Source: Nitzschia sp. DOCU1
Taxonomy: Eukaryota > Bacillariophyta > Bacillariophyceae > Bacillariales > Bacillariaceae
DNA length: 64,000 nt
Assembly: GCA_951394045.1 (NCBI GenBank)
Contig: OX595989.1
Location: forward strand, 2,790,001-2,854,000
Reading direction: 5' to 3'
Shown: positions 39,163 to 49,319 of the stretch, one piece after another
Layout of the letters: each line of letters starts with the position of its first letter
How positions within the stretch are numbered: position 1 is the stretch's first letter
The notes under the pieces: model-generated
What the model was told of the DNA's origin: nothing
The model's input: only the letters and a program-made list of their open reading frames with translations
Database searches by the model: none
Program-made: the position numbers and the translations under genes

Positions 39163-40584
39163 TCATGTCACGACAATATAGTCCGCAAAGGGAAGCACAC
39201 CGCCCGTACTTTCTGGAAGCCGTCGTGCCTCCGAGTTGGGGTCCACGTCATCTTTCAAATATCGCAACTGCAGGGTGATCAGGTCGGGAGTTTTGGAAGA
39301 ATCCGACCCCGGGACATTCGAGACCGAGCCGGAAGGCCGAGAGTCAATGAGCGTAGGGTTGATGACAACAGTCGTGCAATCACAATTGCCACCAGACAAT
39401 CGAGCGAAACGACCCGGGATGCCATCGCCGAATTTCACATGATCAGCACCGACTAGTCCCACCAACAGGCCGCCTGTATTCTCAGAGACCCAAGAGTGAG
39501 CGGCGGATGCCATTCCTTCATCCCAGAGAATCCGTCCTGTTAAAGAGCCGACCATGTTAGTCACTTTAATAATCCATAGTCTACTGTGCGAACAGCTGTT
39601 TTGGCCCACCTGATAGAAAATTTCGAAAAGACATTTCATCATCCAATTTTTCTCCTGCAATCGTATAATGTAATAGACCTAGATTCTGGTGAATTTCATA
39701 GGAAGGTTCGATGACGTAGTTGACATATGTTCGAAACTTTCGATTTTGCGCAAAAGTGCCGAATCCAACTGGATCTTTGATGTACTTTCGAAGCTGCGCA
39801 TTGGTCAACCCAGGATATCCTCCCTTCTCCACCTGGGCTAGGTCTTCGGAGTCCACATTGAGCGCCAGCAAACGTACGTTCTTCAATTCTTTGGCGGCCT
39901 CGAAAATTCCTCGGTAACCCTCAAAGTTCCACATCCATCGCTTGTCCCACTCCACTAGACGCCTCATGTCATCCAAACTTATCTTTCCTGCAATGTAGTC
40001 ATCGAGTACCGGCTGGAATTGGACTTGAACCTGCTCCAAACCAATTGCCATTGCTTGCTGCTGCTGATTCCTTGGTTTCAGCCGCTGAGTTTCCTTATGC
40101 AGCATACGAATGAATTGCTCCTGAAAATCATGGTCGCTCACTGAATTGTGATGCTCGCCCAGCCAAATCGCACCTCCCCTCTTGGATCCCGCCAATTGAG
40201 CGACAAGATTTCGATTCTACAAATGCCGAGAAGTAAGATACAAGAGCAATACACGGCAACGATTGACCAGATCATATATGAAGAGAAGCTACTTACATCA
40301 ACCTTTTGGAGCTTTGGATCCAACTTTGCACTGGGATCAGGGATGATTCTGTATGTATCAAACTTGGCCGACTCAGAAATTGGTTGTTTGGCACTGGCAG
40401 CATTCGACGCCAAAGGGTTGCCCGTGATCGTTGCAGCGGCAGCTCCAATGCTGGCTATGACACTTCTCCGATCGAGATGAGTCTCTGATGACGCAGGAAA
40501 GCGCGGAAGCGACCATGCAGCTGCCCCTTCCAAGCAGCATATCAGGAGTAATGCCAAGCGATGCCGTGGAGACAATCTCACCAT
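39163..40584 (-). CDS. ChaN/Tiki-superfamily haem-binding-type protein with plastid-lumen presequence, 422 aa
   Basis: ChaN-like proteins bind haem or iron in bacteria, and plant relatives are plastid proteins. Exons are 40584-40297, 40216-39610 and 39536-39163; introns of 80 and 73 bp have GT-AG ends and keep the frame (phases 0 and 1). The domain opens with AIWLGEHHNS (Glu117, His118, His119), the family's conserved site, and closes with GLLVGLVGADHVKFGDGIP. The N-terminus has three parts: a signal peptide ending near AAAW (Trp at the cleavage site, as in diatom plastid presequences), a short transit stretch, and Arg39-Arg40 followed by a hydrophobic run ending ASNAASA, a twin-arginine type lumen signal. 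I infer a thylakoid-lumen location. Confidence 0.82.
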
Positions 40585-41031
40585 CCCGTGGAGAAGAAAG
40601 CAAAAGGGAAAGGACCAACACAGTTCTTCAAGCTCTAGGTCCTATGAACTCCCAAAGATCTACCTTTTCATGGGCTATGTTCCATTACTTCAATCCTTCT
40701 TCCTCTTTCCTTCTATGAAGTTGCAGGCTTCGACGTCGACAGCCCTCCAGCGGATCGAGAGATGAAATCTTTTCATTTTTTCGTTGATGACTCACTTGCA
40801 AGGTCATCTTAGTCGACCGCGCGATTGTCCGCTGGGGCTTTGCGCACAGGAGCACTACTTGCTACCGAGCAAAATCTTTCTAGAACATGAGTATGAATTC
40901 TTGATTCTTGATCGACACGTTCTAATGAAAAGGAGACACAAAATAGAGCTAATAGTACAGAAATAATTGAACGAGTTCCATGAAGTAAGCAACGACTTTC
41001 CTCTTCCGATTGCTCGAAAGCGGCAAAGTGG
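40585..41031. promoter_or_regulatory. Upstream region of the ChaN-like gene and 3' flank of the silaffin-like gene
   Basis: About 450 bp between two genes that point left. It should hold the ChaN-like promoter near 40600-40750. No site is recognised. Confidence 0.35.
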
Positions 41032-42585
41032 TTATCGTCTTCTACTCTTTCCTTTCTTGGAACTTTTTGGAGGTGCCGGATATCCATGTGGAGGTGCCGG
41101 ATATCCATGTTGAGGTACCGGATATCCATACATAGTCTCAGTATATCCCTTGCCCGTTTCGTAGCCCCCCTTCTTGCTTGACTTTGTATGGTGTGGTGGA
41201 GGCTCCAGATAATCGAGGGGAGGTGGGTGGTATATCTGAGCTCCCTTGCCATAGCTGGCCTTGCTGGACTTGGAAGACTTACTACTCTTCTTCTGACTTT
41301 TCTTTCCACCTTTTGCTGGACGCATAGGCTGGCGTTGACCCATTGACTCAAAGTCGCTTAAGCAAACCAGATCTCCCTGTCCATTTGCAACAATGAAGTC
41401 GACATAGGCCTGCTGATCTTCTTCTGTAAGGAAGGGCATCTCAACAATATCCCCTGGCGAATACAAATTCGGATCTTCGATGGAGTAGCTCACATAGGTA
41501 TTGTATACCAAAACCACAGAGCCTCCGCAGTCTTGCAAGTCGCGGCGGGGGTCCCGCCCTCTACCGGGAATAACAGCCAGGACGTCGATAAGCACGGCAA
41601 GATCTTCAACCACAGGAAGCGTCATATTCGCGTAGTAGGATACAATGTATTCAGCAGTCAAAGTAGCCCAATCAACTTGTTCGTCATACGACATACTTGA
41701 AATACCAGTGAGAATGGCCTGGAGGTATTTTACTTCGCCTTCCACCGGTGTCAGCGGCTCAACAATACCGGGAGGATCGGGAAGGCCATCAAAGGCGCCT
41801 GTAACATGATCTCCTAGGCAGTCATTTCCCGTATTACCACCCGCAACGTTGGTGCAATCGAAGGTGAAACAATTTCCTCCATTTGCACTCGCTTCTATGA
41901 GACAGCTAGTGCACTCTTGGTCATCGATGTATATGGCGCATACGTCGCTACCTGTGGCCTGGAAATAGCACACTTCTTGTTTGTATGGAGTGGATATATC
42001 CAGGCAATAGTATGTGTAGGCGTACTCCGTAAAGTCTCCAGTAAACCCGAAACCAAAGTTCAAGTCGTAGCATAAACCGCCATCGCACTGTGTCTCTAGT
42101 CCCTCACAATAGATGAATCCTGACTCTGTCGAGGGGTCAGCCTTTGTACAGTTGCACGAATACGGCCCATCAACATACACGTATGGGGCTGTAGTATTGC
42201 ACAGATAGTCGAAATAATTGAAATCAGGGCCAGTGCCAATATCGGTAGCGCGTACGCTGACACCGGCGGCGTCTGCTACACAGACGCCGAATTCGCTGCA
42301 GTGTTCACCTGGTTCGCAGCCAAGAATACCAACATCAGCATCTGTGGCCACGCTGGTGGCAGCGTCGGGATTACATTTTCGTTGTTGCAGCTGATGCAGC
42401 CCTGCTTGCACTTGAGACAAAATGCTACCATGTGATGACAGCTTTCGATGGCTTCCAGGCCTCGAAAGTTTGGACAGAGCATCATTGGATATCGTGGCCT
42501 CTCCAGCTCCGAGGTCGACTCCAGCCGGATTAGATGCAGCTGCAAGGCCCTGGGCAAGAATCGCAACAGCAATTGCAAAGCGCAT
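41032..42585 (-). CDS. Secreted Cys-rich protein with silaffin-like Lys/Ser tail, 517 aa
   Basis: A clear signal peptide (MRFAIAVAILAQGLAAAS) starts at the ATG 42585. An RKLSS site near residue 50 resembles the RXL processing motif of silica-associated diatom proteins. Residues about 70-270 are Cys-rich (roughly 20 Cys) with Asn-x-Thr glycosylation sites (NTT, NCT), suggesting a disulfide-bonded extracellular domain; a more ordinary domain follows to about 410. The tail has KKSQKKSSKSSKSSK, a lysine-cluster pattern used for targeting to silica, then Pro/Tyr/His-rich repeats of HGYPAPP. I infer a cell-wall (frustule) or other extracellular matrix protein. The Cys-rich domain is not assigned to a named family. 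Confidence 0.68.
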   Translation of the reverse strand: MRFAIAVAILAQGLAAASNPAGVDLGAGEATISNDALSKLSRPGSHRKLSSHGSILSQVQAGLHQLQQRKCNPDAATSVATDADVGILGCEPGEHCSEFGVCVADAAGVSVRATDIGTGPDFNYFDYLCNTTAPYVYVDGPYSCNCTKADPSTESGFIYCEGLETQCDGGLCYDLNFGFGFTGDFTEYAYTYYCLDISTPYKQEVCYFQATGSDVCAIYIDDQECTSCLIEASANGGNCFTFDCTNVAGGNTGNDCLGDHVTGAFDGLPDPPGIVEPLTPVEGEVKYLQAILTGISSMSYDEQVDWATLTAEYIVSYYANMTLPVVEDLAVLIDVLAVIPGRGRDPRRDLQDCGGSVVLVYNTYVSYSIEDPNLYSPGDIVEMPFLTEEDQQAYVDFIVANGQGDLVCLSDFESMGQRQPMRPAKGGKKSQKKSSKSSKSSKASYGKGAQIYHPPPLDYLEPPPHHTKSSKKGGYETGKGYTETMYGYPVPQHGYPAPPHGYPAPPKSSKKGKSRRR

Positions 42586-43405
42586 GGTAAATTACTTTCT
42601 ATTCAATGGGACAACCCTTTCACGTGTTTGTTTATATGATTTCAGAAATCAAAGCAGAAAGTGTAAATGGTTTCAGTCGGTGTGAAATAACCCAGCGATT
42701 CAACGGGCATTGAATGCAAAATTCAGGTCGTTTGACGCGCTCGGTTAGCAAGATTCTAATACAAGCCCCAAAGAGTCTCTTGAATTAGAATAGTTCTTCT
42801 GTGACATAAAGAGGACGAATACCCTTATGTAAACTCGACGAATTTTCTTTAGACGTGGAGGTAAAAAACTCATTTAACGGATGAGCACTGGGATTGGGTC
42901 GTACCGGGAGGTTGTCTGCGGGACCCACGACCACACGAAAAGGAATCGTGGGTTTCAGTCGAGTCAGTCCAACATTGGTTGGAATACATAATTAGTAGAG
43001 GTCTACTAGAGTACTAACATGAAACTGTAGCGCTGTCAGCAGCTGCAAAGCAGCTACAATACCTCCACCCTCTTATTTGGCAGTGAGGCCTCGAGTAGTG
43101 GTTGCAAGTTGACGTTGAGGTTGTTCCTTGAAGTGATTTCTCGCAGGAATTTTAAATCCTGACCGGGAAACTATTCCTATTCCTGCCAGTCTTGGCCATA
43201 TCCATCGGGACGAACACGTACCGACAGAAAGCAACGGCATCAACGTACTTGCCTATTTCCATTCTTGTTCTATGTTGTGAAATGCAGTTATATTGATCAC
43301 AACCAAGGGTGAGAAAATATGTTATATAATCTCTAGTCGATGCACTACCTACTAGCCTGTCTGGTGCGTTCAAAGGGACGCGAAGGTATAATAATACTAG
43401 GCACG
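42586..43405. promoter_or_regulatory. Intergenic region upstream of the silaffin-like gene
   Basis: About 820 bp between two minus-strand genes. It should contain the promoter of the silaffin-like gene on its left and the E(z) 3' UTR on its right. No coding frame or known site is visible. Confidence 0.4.
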
Positions 43406-46400
43406 TCATTCTTCGCGCTGCTTGGAAGCATTTGGTGGGTTGAATCCACCCGTCGCTTTGAAAAATTTGTCACCATAGTTGAAAAACAGCTGCAAAGTTG
43501 GGAGGAAGACTTGAGATTGGGTGTCACTGAAGAAAGCAATTGCCATGCCGTACTTACTTCTTCTTGCTCTTTGATGTCCCTCGACGCGAAGAATCCGATT
43601 CGATAGTCCCCGTTGACAACTTTCATTTGAGGCTCGATGTTCGGATTGTCCTTGTGATTAATAAAACGCGTCTTGTTGCCCACCTTCAGTGCATCAACGG
43701 CATAATCCGTGCTCATATCGAAGATGTAAGTCTGATTTCTGTCATCGTAGATTTTACCTCGACGTTCCGCCTCGTTGTGAGTGATGAGCTCTCCTAGGTA
43801 TTCATGGACGTAATCACCCTTCTTCAGAGCATGCTTTGTGAACAGCCCCCAACCGGCATCCTTGACTCTTGACTTTCCAAGGAGTAGATGCACGTGGCGA
43901 CGCATTCCAACATTGTCATTTCGACATTTTTGAGTTGTAGCTGGTTGATTCGGCGGGTCAGAACACGCACCACATCGCTTGCAGAGGTCAGGATCGCATT
44001 CCCGATTGGAGGCGAAGCATGGACAACTCTTGTTTGTGCACTTGGAGCTACAGTTGCATCCGCGAAAGAAGTTTCGACTTGAAGCACCCCAAATACAAGC
44101 TTTCGTACAAAAGAATCGATCCTGGATACACGAACAAGTCTCCTCGGAGCAAGGCTCGGAGTGCGTACATGGATTAAAGAATGGGTGGGACGTAGCTTGG
44201 ACAATCCTCTTGATCCATTCTGGATGATAACTGTTGCTCTTGTTGTGCTTGGACTTTAAATGCGGATCCATCAATTTGACCTCGAAATTCTCCAGCTGTA
44301 CTTGTCGCCGGATGCAATCTTGAGACACTCCTATACTGAAGGCGACTTTGCCCAAGTCGTTCTGAAATAATTGATATAGCCGCTTGGACAGCTCCATCTC
44401 ATCCTCATCCAAATCACGGTCAACACTAGGTTCACTGTAATGACTTGCATCGTCATCTGCGTCCGGCGCAGCGCTGATCGAGCTTCCAACGGGTAAACAC
44501 ATTTCATGCCCTTCATCCGGATCATTCTACAAACTAGGCGAATGAGTCCAGCGTGACGATAATTATAAAAATGCCAACCAAATAAGCTCACCTTCCAAAA
44601 ACCGGAATTCTCCAGACGAGTAGCCAGCTCCAATTGGATACCCGGCGGATAGTCTTCCTGGAGACCATGAAGATTACAATCAAAAGTAAGGCATCGCCGA
44701 CAAAAGAGATCTCGAAATGAGCTCATGACCTCTTCATATTTCGTCTTGTGCTGCCGTCTGGGTTCGCCACCAGCGCCGCTCACTTTCTCCCAGAGGGCGT
44801 TGACACGCTTCGTTTTAACCTGAAGAAGTATTGATAGGTATTCGTGAATCTTTTGGCGATCGTGCCGCGTTTCCTTGAAACGTTCGAGCACCTTGGTAAT
44901 GTCAGCATCCAACTCGTCTTCCTCGTACCCGACACCGATGCGGTCCTCCAATTGAAACTCTTCAATCTGCCGAGCATACTTTTTCTTGGAGGGCGACATG
45001 CATTTCTTGTCGTCGCTCGAAGAAGATTCATTGTCTGAATCGTCTGGGCCCGAGCTGTTACACGGCGATGGTGGAGCCTTGTCCCGTTCTTCGTCATCAT
45101 CGTCCTTTTCTGCAGCAAGCGAAGAGAAGTGTTTTCGAATGAAAATTGTATGGTGGGAATCTTTGGGAACGGGATGGTCCTCGTGCCTCATGTAGGAAGA
45201 CTCCACCGTGACGTCCTCGCCCCACGGAAGACGACGATAGTTTGGAAGTGGTTGTGTCTTCTTTTTCGCATTCGTCAAGAGTTCATTTTTAGCAGTGAGC
45301 TCCTGTTTCAGAAGCTGCTTCTTCCGTGCAGCAATCTCCGTTCGTACTTGACGCAGCGCCTCCTCCACCTCTTCACGCAAAGCACGAGAAAAAATGGAAT
45401 CGTCGGCGGATAGCTTTGGGGAGTTGGTCTTGTTCTTCTTGAGTGCGGCACGGTTACTCCTACCGGGAAGCGTCGCCGGCATTTTCATATCCTCCGACGA
45501 GGAATCATCATCGTCATCTTTGGGAGGAGAAAAGTGCTGAACATAATGATTATTGTAGCTTCTCGTAAGACGAACCGGTCGCGCCCCTTCTCCTTTTGAT
45601 TTCTTACTCGAAGGCTCTGCGTCTTCCTTGTCGCTGTCGGAAGATGACGAATAATTCTGTTTTGTCACTTTGGGCATGCGGGCTCGCCCAGAGGCTGCTG
45701 CAGACCCTTTCTTGGTGGGAGAAGAAGAGTGTTCCATTGCCCTCAATCGCCGAAGATGCCGTGTCTCCGTCGTAGCATGGCACTTCTCCATATGGTCGTC
45801 GGCATCCTCACTTGGAATGTCCTGCCAGCAAATGGGACATCTGGAACGGTGAAGATTGGTACTGCTTGTTGCGTCGACAGGTATCAATTGCTCATCGTCA
45901 TCATCACTGTCATTGACGCTTTCTGCTGAAGCGTCTCCGCCGTCCTCTGTCGAGCTCGAAAGAACAATGGTTCTGATTTTCTGGGTAAGCCCTGAGGGTG
46001 GCCTGAAGCCATTTGCTGCACCGCCACCGCCCGGGAAAACACTTGCAATGGGCGAATTGGACTGCGTGCAGAATGAATCTCTTTGGGGGGCGAGGCATTC
46101 GTTTTCTTCCCATCACGGGGACTCTTCCTTTCACTTGTACGCGCTACAGGGGAATCGTCCTCGTTCAATCTTGACCGCTTCTTGGACGGTGGCGGGAAAA
46201 AGGCCGCCATTCGACTAGACGGTGGACTGCGAGGCCGGGGAGGTACTGTTGATTTCCTTGCAACCTGCTTCCGAAAACGCTGTTTTTTTGCCTCGGCGGC
46301 ATCAGCTGCCACTGCTCGCTGGAACGCAGAAGGGGCATTTTTCATTTGATTCGGCGTCGGAATGTAAAGTTGCATAATTTCGTCCTCGTCGTCATCATCA

Positions 46401-46528
46401 TCGTCGTCGGCGTACATATCAATTACTTCCGATTTCCTGGGAGGTGGACTTGAGCTCGAGAGTGATATGACATCACCTTCACTACTACTGTCAATGGCAA
46501 TGGCGTCATTTGCATTGTCCCCCGCCAT
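43406..46528 (-). CDS. EZH: E(z)-type histone H3K27 methyltransferase (PRC2 catalytic subunit), 975 aa, four exons
   Basis: Catalyses methylation of histone H3 Lys27 in Polycomb repressive complex 2. Exons are 46528-46043, 45980-44592, 44526-43558 and 43489-43406; the three introns (62, 65 and 68 bp) are GT-AG and all in phase 0. The E(z) arrangement is clear: pre-SET CXC Cys clusters at about 745-815 (CSEETCSCIQDRFFC, CTNKSCPCFA) and SET at about 836-965. SET motifs include GWGLF, HEYLGELI, RFINHKDNPN and ELFFNYGD; the last is restored only by joining the short fourth exon. An acidic N-terminus is followed by Cys210-x2-Cys213...His225-x3-Cys229, a UBZ4-like finger not typical of E(z). The first junction (46042/45981) is the least certain, as the N-terminal 162 residues have no family markers. 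Confidence 0.92.
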
Positions 46529-47154
46529 GTTGATCGAGTCGTCCGTGTCAACTTAACTGCAGACAAACCGGCTTGAGATCTTCCACGGCTACTATTTGGC
46601 AAGCACTTGTCCAAATCTAGATATGATTAACGATGCAACTGGTGCGGGGTAATGCCAAAGGATGACTAACTACTACAGGAGGTCCAACAAGCGATGCCTT
46701 GCTTTTTGCATATTGCAATTCCTCCCGCCTCCGACATTATTTGGTGGCATGTGGCATCATCTCTCTCGCTCGGCGCACCGCGGATCGTGGACACGAGTTC
46801 CCTCCGATGCAAAGCACGAGCTCCAAATTTGACCACTTCGACCACTTCCTACGAGTGCGACACCCGGACGACCAGAGGACCGACGGACGGCGGGACGACG
46901 ACCACCATCACACCACACGAAAAATCCAAGACAAACCCGAGAGTGACGAGAGACATTCGAACATGTCGATCATTTCGTCCGAACGAGACCTCATGATCCC
47001 ATTACTCTCTTCGGTGACACACATTGCCAATGGACATGCGACTGGTAGTAGTATGATGCATCGGTAAAGACTTTTTGGGATGAAATGATGTCAAGGAAAA
47101 TAGCAATTGAAATTGGCTAGTTGACGTATCTAGTAGTTTCGTTTAGTTGCCAGC
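46529..47154. promoter_or_regulatory. Divergent promoter region of E(z) and LAS1
   Basis: About 630 bp between divergent start codons. Open frames here (about 46694-47067) are low-complexity and overlap in two frames, so I treat them as chance. No known element is identified. Confidence 0.4.
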
Positions 47155-49104
47155 ATGTCTCCTCTGGAACGAATGAAACGACAGCGGCAGTCTAACCTGA
47201 CCAAGCTGAACAAGCGACTTCGTAAGCAAATGCGAATCACGCCTTGGAAGGACATTTGGGAACTCGAATCTGTCGGGCGTGGTCTTTTGTCGATACTCGA
47301 TTATTCCTCGTCCAATCCAGAGTCTGCAACACAAGTTGTACAAGCTTTAGAGACAGTGACTGTCTGGAAGGCTCGATCGGAAGCTCTAGAAGCCCTTCCC
47401 CATGCCGTCGAGTCGACGGCGCACTTGGTTCAAGTCTATCTGAGAGATCAAATACAGCAAAACCGGAATTCTACCTCTACTTATTTCGGGGAAGCAATAT
47501 CCGTGACAGAACTTCGACATGCGTACTCGTCTGCTATTGTACGATGTATCAATGGATATGCTGACGCTCTGCAACAACAACGATTCGCGGCGGCGCCCGT
47601 GTCTAGCTTGTGTGGACAGCTTGGTATCCCTTCCTGGCTGGTGGATATTCGGCACGAGGCTTCACACAATGCTCTACCCACATTGCCAGTCTTGAGGCTG
47701 GCCGCTGTCACCCTGTTGGAATACCTGCAAACCGAATATTGGATTCCGACGTGCATGCCGCAGTCGAAGGATGATGCAGAAGGAAACTCCAAATCACAAC
47801 AAGACAAGAGTGACAAATTAGTTGCACCGACACGGCCGAGACCAATCGATCTACTTGTTCAATACAAAACCCATGCCTCGAAGTCATCATCTCCTGACAA
47901 TAGCATCAACAATGAATCTACCAAGGGCAGTTCTTCCCCCAAGCAGGCAGGTGCTCCAAGGGATCGTCCATTTGATACATTCTTTGGAGATAGCAGTGAT
48001 GATGATAGTAGCGGCGATGAATGGGTAGATCCACTTCTGGGTAGTTTGTGGGGTACGACTGTCGGTACCAACTCCAATCGATTCGCCGCTTTGGAGCCTC
48101 CCAAAAAGGTCAAGCCCCCACCACCCAAGCCGAAAAAGCCAAAACGAAAGAAACAACCCGGCGAAAAGTCGGCCACGGACTACGTCAAAGAGTTTGTCAA
48201 GACTGTCTCGCCACAAGAAGGATTCTCGACAGCTATTCAGTTCTTGGTGTGGGGAGGGATTGGAGGGGCTCCGACGGGACGCGGTGTTTTGATTCCAGGC
48301 TCGGCCGTGGCCTTTCCGGCTACATCTCAAGGCATTCGAAAATCATGGCAACGGTATCTACCTCTCCTGGAAATTTTATGTCATGCCTGGCCGGGATTCA
48401 GTGCCGCCCTTTTGGTCCATATGGTGGATTTTGTCCTGACCATTGAAGCCGAATGCATTTCCAACAACCGAACCGGCGACGTGGGATCGGCGCGCAAACT
48501 CTACTTTTTGTCTGCTTGGATCCGTTTCTTGGTCTCGGAGCAATTTGTTCACAAGCTATTTCCAGAACTCAAGCCAACAACAACATCAACGACGACGAAT
48601 AGCAAGTCAAAAAGGCCCAATAGTACTACGGCCGAGATACCTCTTGCTACCTACGAGCAACTGCAACCGCTATTGTATCCATTGAATAGTCTTTGTGATC
48701 GATGTTGCTGTAATGATGATCATGCAGAAATGCGTAAGACGAGTCGGGGCGTGAAAGATTGTTTGGAAGAGATTTTGGGATCCAAAAGGGTTGAAAACTA
48801 CGGCATATCAACCCCATCCTTTGCCGCAGTCAAGGAAAGTGCAGTGCAGTCCCCAATCGGCCATGGGCCCGCCTTGAGTGACGGAAAAATGTCACTAGAT
48901 GACATGGAAGCTTTGCTTTCGGATAGCGACGAGGAAAAAGAGGCGACGACAGCAACTGTGCCGGTCGTATCCAAGATTGACGAAGAATCCATAATGGCAG
49001 AAGAGCCGTTACCTACCTCTTCTGATCGTCCCAACAACCCTTGGACACGATGCTCTTCATGGGATGAGTGCGCCATTGGCGCGTTGCCTGGGCAACCTGT
49101 TTGA
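47155..49104 (+). CDS. LAS1: LAS1-like pre-rRNA ITS2 endoribonuclease, 649 aa
   Basis: LAS1 cuts ITS2 of pre-rRNA in the nucleolus with the kinase Grc3/NOL9. The start ATG at 47155 begins a basic N-terminus; the HEPN-type domain lies at about residues 35-200. Family signatures are ESTAHLVQVYL, IVRCINGYADALQQ, LGIPSWLVDIRHEASHNALP and a following LEYLQTEYW. The catalytic R-x4-H motif is Arg166-His171 within RHEASH. The middle holds an acidic patch and a Lys/Pro run (KPKKPKRKKQPGEK, possible nucleolar signal). A second helical domain (about 345-470) and an acidic C-terminus ending in PWTRCSSWDECAIG follow; the latter resembles the Trp-rich tail that contacts the partner kinase. Single exon; convergent with the DnaJ gene. 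Confidence 0.9.
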   Translation: MSPLERMKRQRQSNLTKLNKRLRKQMRITPWKDIWELESVGRGLLSILDYSSSNPESATQVVQALETVTVWKARSEALEALPHAVESTAHLVQVYLRDQIQQNRNSTSTYFGEAISVTELRHAYSSAIVRCINGYADALQQQRFAAAPVSSLCGQLGIPSWLVDIRHEASHNALPTLPVLRLAAVTLLEYLQTEYWIPTCMPQSKDDAEGNSKSQQDKSDKLVAPTRPRPIDLLVQYKTHASKSSSPDNSINNESTKGSSSPKQAGAPRDRPFDTFFGDSSDDDSSGDEWVDPLLGSLWGTTVGTNSNRFAALEPPKKVKPPPPKPKKPKRKKQPGEKSATDYVKEFVKTVSPQEGFSTAIQFLVWGGIGGAPTGRGVLIPGSAVAFPATSQGIRKSWQRYLPLLEILCHAWPGFSAALLVHMVDFVLTIEAECISNNRTGDVGSARKLYFLSAWIRFLVSEQFVHKLFPELKPTTTSTTTNSKSKRPNSTTAEIPLATYEQLQPLLYPLNSLCDRCCCNDDHAEMRKTSRGVKDCLEEILGSKRVENYGISTPSFAAVKESAVQSPIGHGPALSDGKMSLDDMEALLSDSDEEKEATTATVPVVSKIDEESIMAEEPLPTSSDRPNNPWTRCSSWDECAIGALPGQPV

Positions 49105-49319
49105 TCGAAACCATCGACCCGCTTTCGCAGACATAAAAATGATGAGTCTTTCATCTGTTCTTGATCAATATCTATTGTACTCTACGTTGCTTAACTATAC
49201 TTTGCAGATTAGGCGTTCCGTTGAAACGTAATGACACCCGTCAGATTTCTGAGCACAAACTGTTGTCAGCTGGCTCGTCAAGTTCATAGTCTTCTCGTCT
49301 ACTACTATTTTAGCGCCAC

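Noticed and set aside
43406..46528. Frameshifts or a broken, split E(z) gene
   Set aside because: All breaks coincide with GT-AG introns of 62-68 bp in phase 0, and joining restores SET motifs such as ELFFNYGD.
46694..47067. Open frames upstream of LAS1
   Set aside because: Two frames overlap fully, are Asp/Arg/His-rich and lie in the divergent promoter; no domain seen.
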